Of a stretch of DNA of 60,817 bases, positions 9,287 to 18,138 are shown one piece after another. Position numbers and translations under genes: made by a program. Position 1 is the stretch's first letter. Each line of letters begins with the position of its first letter. This stretch comes from Bacteroidia bacterium (GTDB taxonomy: Bacteria > Bacteroidota > Bacteroidia > Flavobacteriales > Flavobacteriaceae). The notes under the pieces were generated by a model. That model had not been told where the DNA came from. It made no database searches and worked only from the letters and a program-made list of their open reading frames with translations. Location: contig JAUIKY010000019.1 in the NCBI GenBank assembly GCA_030430535.1, positions 1 through 60,817 on the forward strand, read 5' to 3'.

Positions 9287-10183
9287 ATGGAAATAAAATA
9301 TTTCAAATTAATAAAAACCATCGCTGAAGAAGGGAGTCTAGCCAATTCTAGCTCAAAACTTTTTTTAACGCAGTCTGCTTTAAGTCATCAATTAAAAGAA
9401 CTGGAACTGCAATTGGGTTTTAAAGTTTTTTTTAGAACCCGAAACAAATGGACACTTACCGAAGAGGGCACGGAGCTGTACCACATAGGAAACAATGTGC
9501 TCGAAAGTATTGAAAAAGGCCTAGATAACATAAAGCAAATACAAACAAAATCTACCGGCTCTATAAAGGTAAGTACCGAATGTTATTCGTTTTACCACGG
9601 TTTCCCCAATTTTATTCAGAAAATGGGGCGGCTGTACCCAGAAATTATTATAGACTTGATTTTAGAATCTACACATCAGCCTATCGAAAAATTACAATCT
9701 AAAGAAATTGATGCCGCTATTGTAACCTCAAAACCCACGGACAAGAATTTGATAGGGTTCAAATTTTTTGAAGATGAAATCTTTGGCATTATGCACAAAG
9801 AAAATACTTTGAGCGACAAAAAATACTTAGCCGCAGACGAGTTTAGTAGCCAACATTTAATCATCCACTCCTACCCGCTTGAAACCGTATCGGTTCACGA
9901 ACAATTTTTAAAACCTAATAAAATTTCCCCTTTAAAAATATCTGCCGTACCACTAACACAGGTAGCTTTAGAAATGATTGATTCCAATTTAGGAATAACC
10001 TGTATGCCGAAGTGGGCTTTAAAATCATTTAATCTTTCTGAAAACCTAGTTTTCAAGCAAATAGGCAAAGGTTTGAAAAGGAGTCATTATTTAGTAATCC
10101 GGAAAAGTGACGAAAACAAAAAACATATGAATGATTTTGTTTCAAACTTTAAAGAACATTTTTTGTTGGTTTCTTCGAATTAA
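9287..10183 (+). CDS. LysR-type transcriptional regulator
   Basis: This 298-residue protein has an N-terminal winged helix-turn-helix (1-65) with the LysR pattern GSLANSSSKLFLTQSALSHQ then LKELELQLG and FFRTRNKWTLTEEG. A periplasmic-binding-like effector domain follows from about residue 90. LysR regulators usually control a divergent neighbour, here the HPP gene; the 35-base gap would hold overlapping promoters. Its last bases overlap by 4 bp the end of the convergent oxygenase gene. The effector cannot be deduced. Confidence 0.88.
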   Translation: MEIKYFKLIKTIAEEGSLANSSSKLFLTQSALSHQLKELELQLGFKVFFRTRNKWTLTEEGTELYHIGNNVLESIEKGLDNIKQIQTKSTGSIKVSTECYSFYHGFPNFIQKMGRLYPEIIIDLILESTHQPIEKLQSKEIDAAIVTSKPTDKNLIGFKFFEDEIFGIMHKENTLSDKKYLAADEFSSQHLIIHSYPLETVSVHEQFLKPNKISPLKISAVPLTQVALEMIDSNLGITCMPKWALKSFNLSENLVFKQIGKGLKRSHYLVIRKSDENKKHMNDFVSNFKEHFLLVSSN

Positions 10184-11049
10184 CTGAACTTACTCAACAC
10201 TTTACCATCAACCTCTTTATGGCAAGTACAATTGCCTTTTTTATAATATCCTCGGCAATGTAAGCTGTACTGGATACTCTCTATCGTTTCAGTGAAAAGC
10301 ACATCAAATAAAAGCGCACCAAAATTACTGATGCTTATTGAAGTATCTAATGATTTTACATAGTGCCACCATTTTTTAGGTATAAACAGCACGTCTCCAG
10401 GCTGTAAAATCGTACTGAAAAAATCAACATCTTTAAACTTAGGGTGTTTAGATTCGTCGTAATTATTAATATCTACCCCGCTTGACGTTGCCCCTAATTC
10501 AAACTTATCACTTATGTACATATTTTTGTTGTCCTTGGGAGCTACCAAAACAACCTGTTTTCTGCCTTTAACTTGAGCCAATAAATTATTTAAAGAATCA
10601 TAGTGCAACCCTGTTACAGTACCCTCTGGACCAATCCAAGCATAGATGTTATTTTTTCTGGTGAATTGTGTTAATATGGATAAATCGACATCCTCTTTTA
10701 AATGTGGAAAGCGATCAAAAATATTAAATAATGTGAGATATGCCCTATCTTTTTTATCCTTATGCTCTTCTTTAATTATACTTTCTATGTAGGTTTTTAA
10801 ATTTTCTTTTACAAAGTTGGTTTCCTTCTGATTATTCGCCCCTATTTCTAAAGACACCGGATTTTTCACTTCAAGGTTTGCTAAAAAATCGAGCGTCCAT
10901 TTTTCCTTGGCCACCCAATTATTACCATATCCTTTTAGCACCACCGGCCTATTCTTGTTTAAATAATGTTTTTTAAACCGTTGCGCATCAAAATCAACTG
11001 TTTCCTCAATAGGTTTACTCTTTGATAAAATCTGATTTAAAACATCCAT
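10180..11049 (-). CDS. JmjC/cupin-like Fe(II)/2-oxoglutarate oxygenase
   Basis: This 289-residue protein fits the cupin_8/JmjC hydroxylase family. The facial triad is visible: H149-Y-D151 in GLHYDSLNN and H229 in KKWWHYV. The double-stranded beta helix includes QVKGRKQVVLVAP and PGDVLFIPKKWWH. An N-terminal segment with RPVVLKG is typical of this family. These enzymes hydroxylate protein or small-molecule substrates; the substrate here is unknown. A short Cys-rich tail near residues 260-275 (HCRGYYKKGNCTCH) is an extra that might bind metal. The start at 11049 gives the full-length fold. Confidence 0.8.
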   Translation of the reverse strand: MDVLNQILSKSKPIEETVDFDAQRFKKHYLNKNRPVVLKGYGNNWVAKEKWTLDFLANLEVKNPVSLEIGANNQKETNFVKENLKTYIESIIKEEHKDKKDRAYLTLFNIFDRFPHLKEDVDLSILTQFTRKNNIYAWIGPEGTVTGLHYDSLNNLLAQVKGRKQVVLVAPKDNKNMYISDKFELGATSSGVDINNYDESKHPKFKDVDFFSTILQPGDVLFIPKKWWHYVKSLDTSISISNFGALLFDVLFTETIESIQYSLHCRGYYKKGNCTCHKEVDGKVLSKFS

Positions 11050-11228
11050 AAAAAATAGCTTACAAGATTAATACATTCTAAATTATGTGCATTAAGCGAT
11101 ATAAACAAATAAAAATTGACTTAAACGGTAATCTGTAAAATTTTAGGATTAAAAACGCAAATATGTAAAAAACTGAAAAACAGCACCATAAAACAGCTAA
11201 AATCCCTTTTCGGCTTTTTGGCACGCTG

Positions 11229-11257
11229 TTTGTAATTCTTTAAGCGAGTTACATTTT
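11229..11257 (+). promoter_or_regulatory. Possible promoter for the basic secreted protein
   Basis: TTTG at 11229-11232, a 17-base spacer and TACATTTT at 11250-11257 (seven of eight to TAnnTTTG). It would give a very short leader before the ATG at 11271. Confidence 0.3.
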
Positions 11258-11270
11258 AAAACTATAAATT

Positions 11271-12455
11271 ATGAAAAAGTTAATATTCTTTTTAGCGGGT
11301 TTAGCCCTTACTGGGTTTTCCGTTAGTGCAGCCACAACCACCAATTCAGAACACTTAGAAGACATCAACATCTACAATAGGGGTTATGGCAACTCTTTCA
11401 TATTTGTTGAAAACGGCATCGAGTTTTCTATTTTCCCAGATGGGCAATTCGATTTTAATATATTACACAACAATCCTCAATTTAGCGTTTCCATTGGTTC
11501 GCCTAACGTTAACTTCAGTTTCAACTCTGGGTATGATTACAACGCCTACGTACAATACGATGAGTTTGGTGCTATTATACAGATAGAAAATACACCCATT
11601 TTTTACGATTACTACGGAAGAGTTAATCAAGTTGGAAACATTAATGTGTTCTACAATAATTTCGGGTATGTATCTCGTGTAGGTGGACTTTATGTGCACT
11701 ACAACAGGCGAAATGTATTTTCGCACTGTACAGGCTTCATAAATGTTTATAACAGAAACTACATTTACAGACCTTGGCACCGCTACTATAGCGTGCCAGC
11801 TTACGATTATTGCGTGGTGTACAACAGACCATACAGACGTTACTATAAACCTGTTCGGTATGTTTATAACAGGCCTTTTTACAACAATTATAGACCGAGA
11901 ACATCTGTGGCTTCAAGACGTGGACATGCCATTAACAGAAACAGAAGTTATGCTACGGTAAACCGCAGTAAACGAAATATTACCACGGTAAACAGAAACA
12001 CAACTTCTAGACGTTATGTAACACAAAACGAAACGGCTCGTCGAAATAGCAATAATGTTATAAAAAGAAGTACACCAAACACAAAAAGACAAGTCGTTAA
12101 ACGGGAAAATACCAAAGTGGCTAGAACACCATCAAGGAACAATTACCAAATTAACAAACCCCAAAGAACAAGAGAAACCGTTAGGAATATCCCTAACAGA
12201 AACAACAACTCAAGCTACAGAGTTTCAAAACGAAATAAAAATAATACGGTAGCACAAAAACCAAAAAGCACAAATAAACGTACATATACTAGAAGTTCGA
12301 ATACAAGAAATGCCCAAGTTACCCAACGCAAAGCAGTTAATAAACAAAGAACGGTTCAAAAACGCACAGTAACGAAGGCTACAAACAATAAAAAAAATAG
12401 AGCTGTAAATAACACAAGCCGCTCTAATAACAATACAAGATCAAGACGATTTTAA
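11271..12455 (+). CDS. Secreted two-part protein with a very basic Asn/Arg-rich C-terminal half
   Basis: This 394-residue protein has a clear signal peptide (MKKLIFFLAGLALTGFSVSA, cleaved near 20). Residues ~45-200 are rich in Tyr, Asn and Phe with strand-like repeats: FVENGIEFSIFPDGQFDFN, YDYYGRVNQVGN, YNNFGYVSRVGG. From about 200 to the end it is dominated by Asn, Arg, Lys, Thr and Ser with almost no acidic residues and no obvious fold. The N-terminal part resembles hypothetical proteins I recall from other Flavobacteriaceae. No T9SS sorting domain is visible, so it is probably periplasmic. The polycationic tail could bind peptidoglycan, nucleic acid or acidic glycan (inference). A terminator follows. 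Confidence 0.75.
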   Translation: MKKLIFFLAGLALTGFSVSAATTTNSEHLEDINIYNRGYGNSFIFVENGIEFSIFPDGQFDFNILHNNPQFSVSIGSPNVNFSFNSGYDYNAYVQYDEFGAIIQIENTPIFYDYYGRVNQVGNINVFYNNFGYVSRVGGLYVHYNRRNVFSHCTGFINVYNRNYIYRPWHRYYSVPAYDYCVVYNRPYRRYYKPVRYVYNRPFYNNYRPRTSVASRRGHAINRNRSYATVNRSKRNITTVNRNTTSRRYVTQNETARRNSNNVIKRSTPNTKRQVVKRENTKVARTPSRNNYQINKPQRTRETVRNIPNRNNNSSYRVSKRNKNNTVAQKPKSTNKRTYTRSSNTRNAQVTQRKAVNKQRTVQKRTVTKATNNKKNRAVNNTSRSNNNTRSRRF

Positions 12456-12479
12456 AAATTTTGGTTGGTTAGTTTGGAA

Positions 12480-12528
12480 AGCCCTGCGATTAGTTTGCCT
12501 CAAAGCAACATCGCGGGGTTTTCTCTTT
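12480..12528 (+). terminator. Probable Rho-independent terminator
   Basis: AGCCCTGCGAT pairs with ATCGCGGGGTT (two G-U pairs) around a 20-base loop, followed by TTCTCTTTT. It follows the basic secreted-protein gene and lies just past the end of the convergent flippase gene. Confidence 0.55.
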
Positions 12529-12538
12529 TAAAACAAAT

Positions 12539-13993
12539 CTAAAATTTAATGTAACGTTTAATTAGCGCTGTAATATCTTCCGAAAAATCGAACTTTAATA
12601 TCACAAAAGCATAAACCACAGTAATCAACGTTGATTTTAAAGCGATATTGATAATAGGATGGAACGGAAACTCCCAAAAATAAAACAGTAAAACACTAAC
12701 TAAAATAAGTCCTGCTATTTTTAAAGTGAATCGCGTAAACGGAAAGATTTTAAATTTCCGATAAACAAAGTATAGCTTAACGGAATTATATAAAAAAACG
12801 GCTAAAAAAGTAGCCAGTCCTGCCCCATTGATGCCTAATTTGGGAATAAACACCATATTGAGCAATACCATTAAAATCACCAATGCCACACCCAAAACTA
12901 GTACCATTCTATAATAATCGCTATTGAACAGTATGGCATTATTGCTTCCCAATAACGAATCGTAAAGTTTCGACAAACTGATGATAAAAACCACAAAGAG
13001 CCCACCACTAAATTCCTCTGGAATTATGTGGTACAACTGATTGATATTTAAAACAATCAGCAAAAAAATAAACCCACCTACAATAAACAGGTTTAAAGAA
13101 CTTTTTTTGTACAAATCGCCCAAAGCTTCAAAATCCCTTTCGTTTAAATATTTAGCCGACAGAGGTAATAATATTTGATGCATGGCCCGTTGGGGCACGG
13201 CTATAACCGCCGAAATAAAAATAGCCACATTATAATAGGCTATTTCTTCAATATTAATATACTGTCCCAGCATCACTTTATCCACATCCAAAAGTATGGT
13301 CGCTATAGACCCTGCGATAATGATTAAAAACGAATATTTTAAAATCCGTGACAGTTCATTAACCTTCTTAAAAGTAAGCACCGGCCATCGCACACTAAAA
13401 GCGAAAATTTTCATCACCAGCATCCGTATTACATAAACTACAACCAGGCCCGCCATAAATTGCTCCAGGTTTATCCATTCAAAATGAAGGAAAAACAGCA
13501 ATATCATAGCCCCTGCCCTATGGAAGACTTCTTTCATAAAGTTACCGAACACCGTTTTCATCTGCACTTTGGCCCAAGCAAAAAACACCTCAAAATACGC
13601 CAAGGCAATCGCAATAACTACGGTGTGCCATAAGTAATCTTTAATGATGGCATTGGTTTGGGAGAGAAAATTGCCTATAAAATCATAAGACGTATAAATA
13701 ATCAACACCAACGGAATGATCACTAAAATGGGCAAAACCAACATGAGCGTTAAAAAACTGTTTACCGAAACCCTAGTTTTAAAGGTCGAATAAAATTTCA
13801 CCAAAGTGTTGTGCACACCAAAAGCCATAAGCGGCATGATTACGTAGGCCAAAGACAACATGTAGCCAACCATACCGTAGTACTCATCACTTAAAAACTC
13901 GGTGTAAAGAAACAAGGTATTAATTGCTCCAATAAAAAAACCCAAATAGGTAGAAACAATATTTTTAAAGGATTGTAGTGCGACTATGCCCAT
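12539..13993 (-). CDS. Oligosaccharide/polysaccharide flippase (MATE/Wzx-like)
   Basis: This 484-residue protein has about 12-14 hydrophobic segments throughout. It carries features of the polysaccharide-export branch of the MOP superfamily: an N-terminal FKNIVSTYLGFFIGAINTL, a central LLDVDKVMLGQY, a conserved basic residue in VPQRAMHQILLP, and GINGAGLATFLAVF. Such proteins move lipid-linked glycan units across the inner membrane. It is the last gene of a four-gene minus-strand operon; its ATG overlaps the stop of the glycosyltransferase upstream. The substrate is probably the glycan built by that GT4 enzyme. Confidence 0.85.
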   Translation of the reverse strand: MGIVALQSFKNIVSTYLGFFIGAINTLFLYTEFLSDEYYGMVGYMLSLAYVIMPLMAFGVHNTLVKFYSTFKTRVSVNSFLTLMLVLPILVIIPLVLIIYTSYDFIGNFLSQTNAIIKDYLWHTVVIAIALAYFEVFFAWAKVQMKTVFGNFMKEVFHRAGAMILLFFLHFEWINLEQFMAGLVVVYVIRMLVMKIFAFSVRWPVLTFKKVNELSRILKYSFLIIIAGSIATILLDVDKVMLGQYINIEEIAYYNVAIFISAVIAVPQRAMHQILLPLSAKYLNERDFEALGDLYKKSSLNLFIVGGFIFLLIVLNINQLYHIIPEEFSGGLFVVFIISLSKLYDSLLGSNNAILFNSDYYRMVLVLGVALVILMVLLNMVFIPKLGINGAGLATFLAVFLYNSVKLYFVYRKFKIFPFTRFTLKIAGLILVSVLLFYFWEFPFHPIINIALKSTLITVVYAFVILKFDFSEDITALIKRYIKF

Positions 13994-15291
13994 TATAACA
14001 ATTTTGATAAAGATTGCGTTAGCGCCTTCCGGTGGTACTTTTGCAAACCTACGGGGTAAGACTGCAAACTTTTATTTTTATAGGCGTCGTAATACTGTAA
14101 GATAGTATTTTTTAACGAGGCGTAATCATTGTAATAAAAATAATGGCCAGTGTTGGTTTCCTTGATAATTTTTTCAACATCCGACCCTTTTGGCCCCAGT
14201 GCTATTATCGGTCTGTTGGAAACCATGTATTCAAACAATTTACCTGGAATGATGCATTGTGTATCTTCGGAATCAATTTCAACTAACAACAATAATTGTG
14301 ATTTTTTTTGAAACACAACTGATTCTTTGTGTGAAACATAACCGATTTCATTCACATAATCACTTAAACCGAATTTTTTAAGCGAATCCTTCACGTTTTC
14401 ACTTACAGCACCAACGAGATTAAGCTGAAAATCTCTTGAAAAGCCAGTGTTTTCATTGATTAATTCAGCCAAAACCTCCCACAAATTTTCAGGATTTCTT
14501 TTAGACAACAACGAGCCAATATGCGCCAAAGTGAATTTTTCATCCATTTTGAAATCAACCACAGCCTCATCGTCATATCCGTTGGTAATAACCTCGATGG
14601 GCTTAATAGTTAATTCTTCAAACTCTAGTTTTGTGACATGACTGGTAACAATAATCTGGTCTGCTGAATTCAGTACTTGTTTTTCCAAAAACTTATGCTG
14701 CTTTGCAGATGATTTTGTCAATTTTAATGATTTATGATAGCCAATAGTCGTCCACGGATCCCTAAAATCGGCCAGCCATTTAATATTTTGTGTGTGTTTC
14801 AACTGCAGGCCAATTAGGTGCAAACTATGCGGCGGCCCGGTAGTAATCAAGGTTTCTATAGTTTCACTTTCAATATACTTCGAGAGAAACTTAACAGAGG
14901 GCTTAACCCAGCCCACCCTAGCATCTGGAATAAAAAAATTGCCCCGCACAAAAAGCATAAATTTTTCAATGAATGTCTGTTGTTTTTCCTCGGGAATAAT
15001 CCCCTTGCTAATGGTTTTAGACGACTTTCTTGAAAACATTTTAGCCAAACCATAAGGCTCGTTTATGGGGCGTTTTAATACCGTGACACCCTTGGGGATT
15101 TCCGACTTCAAACTTTCGTCAACCAAAGGGTAATTGGGGTTTTCGGGAATATACACAATGGGCTCGACATCGAACTGAGGTAAATATTTAACGAACTTCA
15201 ACCAACGCTGCACTCCCGGCCCACCCGCTGGCGGCCAATAGTAAGTCACTATGAGTACTTTTTTAGGCACTTTTATTTTTCTTAAACTCAT
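13993..15291 (-). CDS. GT4-type glycosyltransferase
   Basis: This 432-residue protein has a GT-B fold. The N-terminal domain has VLIVTYYWPPAGGPGVQRW and ADFRDPW. The C-terminal domain has LAHIGSLLSKRNP and the nucleotide-sugar region IIPGKLFEYM followed by NRPIIALGPKGSD. An in-frame ATG at 15321 would overlap the upstream gene by 59 bases and add ten residues unlike the family; 15291 starts just before the conserved core. It lies between a YfhO-like gene and a flippase, so it probably builds a cell-surface glycan. Donor sugar unknown. Confidence 0.85.
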   Translation of the reverse strand: MSLRKIKVPKKVLIVTYYWPPAGGPGVQRWLKFVKYLPQFDVEPIVYIPENPNYPLVDESLKSEIPKGVTVLKRPINEPYGLAKMFSRKSSKTISKGIIPEEKQQTFIEKFMLFVRGNFFIPDARVGWVKPSVKFLSKYIESETIETLITTGPPHSLHLIGLQLKHTQNIKWLADFRDPWTTIGYHKSLKLTKSSAKQHKFLEKQVLNSADQIIVTSHVTKLEFEELTIKPIEVITNGYDDEAVVDFKMDEKFTLAHIGSLLSKRNPENLWEVLAELINENTGFSRDFQLNLVGAVSENVKDSLKKFGLSDYVNEIGYVSHKESVVFQKKSQLLLLVEIDSEDTQCIIPGKLFEYMVSNRPIIALGPKGSDVEKIIKETNTGHYFYYNDYASLKNTILQYYDAYKNKSLQSYPVGLQKYHRKALTQSLSKLL

Positions 15292-17701
15292 AAAATAACC
15301 CACCGAACAATAGTAGCGCAAACAACACTGAGCCCGCTAACGAAATCGCACTTCCCTTTTTGACCACGTCAGGTTCAAATTTAAACTCAACAACATGTTC
15401 TCCTTTCGGGATAGGCATACCTCTTAATATGTAATTGACACGCATGTGTCCGACCTCTTTTCCATCAATAAATGTTTTCCAGCCATGAGGGTAATAAATT
15501 TCGGAAAACACCGCAAAACCATCATTTTCATTGTTCGATTGATACTTTAAATAATTTGGCTTAACTTCTTTTATTTCAATATTTGAAATTGAATCTATAA
15601 CAACGTATTTCGTTTTTATACTTTCTAAATCAAAAGATGATTTTTGAGCAGTATAAATCGCCTTGTTTTTATTGTCCAAGCTATCCAAAGCTAAGATTTC
15701 TTCATTAGCCGAATTGACTTTTTCAAGGCTTTTTACAAACCATGCACTACCATTTGCTTCGTCGTTTTTAAAAGGAAACACATCTCCTTTTTCATCTTGT
15801 GTCACAATATATTTTGCATTAAGCATATTGAGCACGTTTAGGTTGTTTTTTGACACATAAAAACTAAACACCTCACTATACCGCCTTAATTCCGCTGCAT
15901 TATAGCCATTTAACGAATTATGGAAATACGATGGTTTTGATGGCCCCGACACCAAATCGAACACCCGATAGTGCGATTTGTCCTTTAAAATAAAGTTATC
16001 AACCTCTGTAGCCTCAAAAGGTTTGTTCATGGCTATACTGGGCACAAAATCATCGTCGTTCACATAGCGCCTATCCACGCCAACCAAATCAAATAAAATT
16101 AAAACAGCAAAAGCCGCGATTACCCATTGCTGTTTCCATTTTTCCTTTAGGAACATAAAAATAGCCCCTGCGGAAAGCAGTACCAAAACTAAACTCCGTA
16201 ACGTATCTTGTGTAAATAATGTTTTTCTATCTGCCTTCAACGCCTCGACAAAAGCTTGACCGTAGTTTTGGCGGTAAAAACCATCGTTAACACCAACAAA
16301 ATCAAACAACGACGATTTAAACAACAAAAAAACCAATGCCAATCCGCCGGTAATGGCCGTGGCATATTTCAAAGCCTTCAATTTTTCCTCTTGCTTTTCA
16401 AAATCATTGAACAAACGCACCAAACCGAAAACAGCGAGTACTGGAACGCAAAGTTCCAAAAGCACTTGAATGGAAGTTACCGCCCTAAACTTATTGTACA
16501 GAGGCACATGATCGATGAAAAAATCGGTTAAAAAACCTAAATTCTTCCCGTAGGACAACAGCAACGAAAACACCGTGCCGCCAACCAACCACCATTTTAA
16601 GCGGCCTTTCACTAAAAACAAAGCAAAAACAAACAAAAACAAAACCACTGCCCCAATATAGGCCGGCGCTTCAACAATGGGCTGGTCACCCCAATACATG
16701 GGTGCCCGCTTGGCTTCCTGGGCTGACTGCGTGGTAGTAGCGCCTAATTTTCTAAAAGCATCGTAGGTTGCAGAATCCTTTCCAACGTCTTCGGCATTTC
16801 CTCCGCCCATAAATCTGGGGATAAATAAGTTGAAGGTTTCGGCAAATCCATAACTGAATTGTGTGATATAATCTTTGCTTAGCCCTGAGGAATTATCTGC
16901 TTTTGGAGAACCATCGGCATTGACAGTCAATTCACTTTTGCTGCGCTTACTTTCCTTTACATATTCGCTGGTAGCCAATATATTCGTCGCATTCAAGGCT
17001 ATGGACAGAATGACTGCAGCCAACATGATACCGACGGATTTAAAGTAATGCGGCAGTAAGTTCTTTTTATAAGCATCAACGAGGTACGCTATTCCGAGGA
17101 TTATTACCAAAAACATTAAATAGTAGGTCATTTGGAAATGGTTTGCGACTAACTCCAACCCCATGGCTACGGTGGTCAATAAAAATCCAACGACATACTT
17201 TTTTCGAAACACCAAAACGATGCCACTAAGCACCAACGGCATATAGGCAATAGCATGCGCCTTACTGTTGTGCCCAACTCCTAAAATGATAATTAGATAC
17301 GTTGAAAAACCAAAAGCCAATGCCCCCAAGGCCGATAATTTATAATCAACTTTTAATGTAAGCAACAATACATAAAACCCTAAAAGATAAAGAAATAAAT
17401 AATCGGCAGGACGTGGCAAAAACCGAAGCCCCAAATCTAATTTCTTAATGTAATTGTGCGGGTAACGCGCACCCAATTGATAGGTAGGCATACCACCAAA
17501 TGCAGCGTTGGTCCAATAGGTTTCTTCGCCAGTTTCGGCTTTGAAATCCTTTTGCTGCTTGCTCATTCCAATAAATTGTACAATATCGTTTTGATATATG
17601 GCCTTACCTTGTAAAACGGGATAGAAATAAGCTAATGAAACAACAACAAACCCTAATAAAATAAGTATGTGCGGAAGGAATCTTTTAAAAGAAAATGGCA
17701 T
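15263..17701 (-). CDS. YfhO-like polytopic membrane protein
   Basis: This 812-residue protein has a dozen or more hydrophobic segments in residues 10-540 and again near the C-terminus. A large soluble domain sits between them (about 555-765; NGYNAAELRRYSEVFSFY, YYPHGWKTFIDGKEV) and is typical of bacterial YfhO (PF09586), a GT-C-like group. The C-terminal motif VVEFKFEPDVVKKGS also fits. Firmicute YfhO acts in glycosylating cell-wall polymers; the role in Bacteroidota is not established. It is in an operon with GT4 and the flippase, so lipid-linked sugar transfer outside the membrane is a fair guess. Confidence 0.8.
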   Translation of the reverse strand: MPFSFKRFLPHILILLGFVVVSLAYFYPVLQGKAIYQNDIVQFIGMSKQQKDFKAETGEETYWTNAAFGGMPTYQLGARYPHNYIKKLDLGLRFLPRPADYLFLYLLGFYVLLLTLKVDYKLSALGALAFGFSTYLIIILGVGHNSKAHAIAYMPLVLSGIVLVFRKKYVVGFLLTTVAMGLELVANHFQMTYYLMFLVIILGIAYLVDAYKKNLLPHYFKSVGIMLAAVILSIALNATNILATSEYVKESKRSKSELTVNADGSPKADNSSGLSKDYITQFSYGFAETFNLFIPRFMGGGNAEDVGKDSATYDAFRKLGATTTQSAQEAKRAPMYWGDQPIVEAPAYIGAVVLFLFVFALFLVKGRLKWWLVGGTVFSLLLSYGKNLGFLTDFFIDHVPLYNKFRAVTSIQVLLELCVPVLAVFGLVRLFNDFEKQEEKLKALKYATAITGGLALVFLLFKSSLFDFVGVNDGFYRQNYGQAFVEALKADRKTLFTQDTLRSLVLVLLSAGAIFMFLKEKWKQQWVIAAFAVLILFDLVGVDRRYVNDDDFVPSIAMNKPFEATEVDNFILKDKSHYRVFDLVSGPSKPSYFHNSLNGYNAAELRRYSEVFSFYVSKNNLNVLNMLNAKYIVTQDEKGDVFPFKNDEANGSAWFVKSLEKVNSANEEILALDSLDNKNKAIYTAQKSSFDLESIKTKYVVIDSISNIEIKEVKPNYLKYQSNNENDGFAVFSEIYYPHGWKTFIDGKEVGHMRVNYILRGMPIPKGEHVVEFKFEPDVVKKGSAISLAGSVLFALLLFGGLFYEFKKNKSA

Positions 17702-17732
17702 GAATTTTTTTTAAGAAAAATGAAATCGAAAA

Positions 17733-17996
17733 TTAATCAATTTCTTCGAAATCCACATAATCCCCAACCTCTTTATTTGAAGTTTTCCTATTTGGGATTT
17801 TATCAATGGTTACTTCCCCTTCTTTTTTTACTGATTCTTTTCGGCCAGTATTCTGAAAGCTACCGAATTGGCCTCCAAAACGTTCCTCTGCTTTTTTGGC
17901 TGCATATTTCACTAAAAAGGGCGCAAAAATCCGAGATAATATTTTTATGGCGTAGTAAACCAGAGCTATAATAAGTATGGTTCTTAATAAACCCAT
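17733..17996 (-). CDS. DUF4834 family small membrane protein
   Basis: This 87-residue protein has one N-terminal membrane segment (LLRTILIIALVYYAIKIL), a basic stretch (PFLVKYAAKKAEERFGG) and an acidic tail ending in DYVDFEEID. This matches the small DUF4834 family of Bacteroidota. Function unknown. It is first in the operon with the YfhO-like, GT4 and flippase genes (31-base gap), with a candidate promoter just upstream. Confidence 0.8.
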   Translation of the reverse strand: MGLLRTILIIALVYYAIKILSRIFAPFLVKYAAKKAEERFGGQFGSFQNTGRKESVKKEGEVTIDKIPNRKTSNKEVGDYVDFEEID

Positions 17997-18020
17997 CTTG
18001 TTCTTGTTTGAAATTCAAAA

Positions 18021-18028
18021 CAAAAATA
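18021..18028 (-). promoter_or_regulatory. Candidate -7 element for the surface-glycan operon
   Basis: On the minus strand the sequence reads TATTTTTG, a full match to TAnnTTTG, 25 bases upstream of the DUF4834 start. No good -33 element is visible. Confidence 0.5.
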
Positions 18029-18082
18029 CGATTCTGCTCGTTTAATTAAAGATGAAAACTGATAAAAAAACTATAAAATATC

Positions 18083-18090
18083 TATATTTG
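18083..18090 (+). promoter_or_regulatory. Candidate -7 element for the outer-membrane transporter gene
   Basis: TATATTTG is a perfect TAnnTTTG match. It lies downstream of the first in-frame ATG (18052), so if used it requires translation to start at 18139, which is also where the signal peptide begins. Confidence 0.5.
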
Positions 18091-18138
18091 GAAATGCTTT
18101 TAACCAAAATCGCACAAGATTTAGCAAACCTACAATTT

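Noticed and set aside
17669-17971. Plus-strand frame opposite the DUF4834 gene
   Set aside because: It is antisense to a recognisable protein and has no supporting motif.
18052-18138. Upstream start of the outer-membrane transporter gene
   Set aside because: The 29 extra residues would precede the signal peptide and the candidate promoter lies inside this segment.
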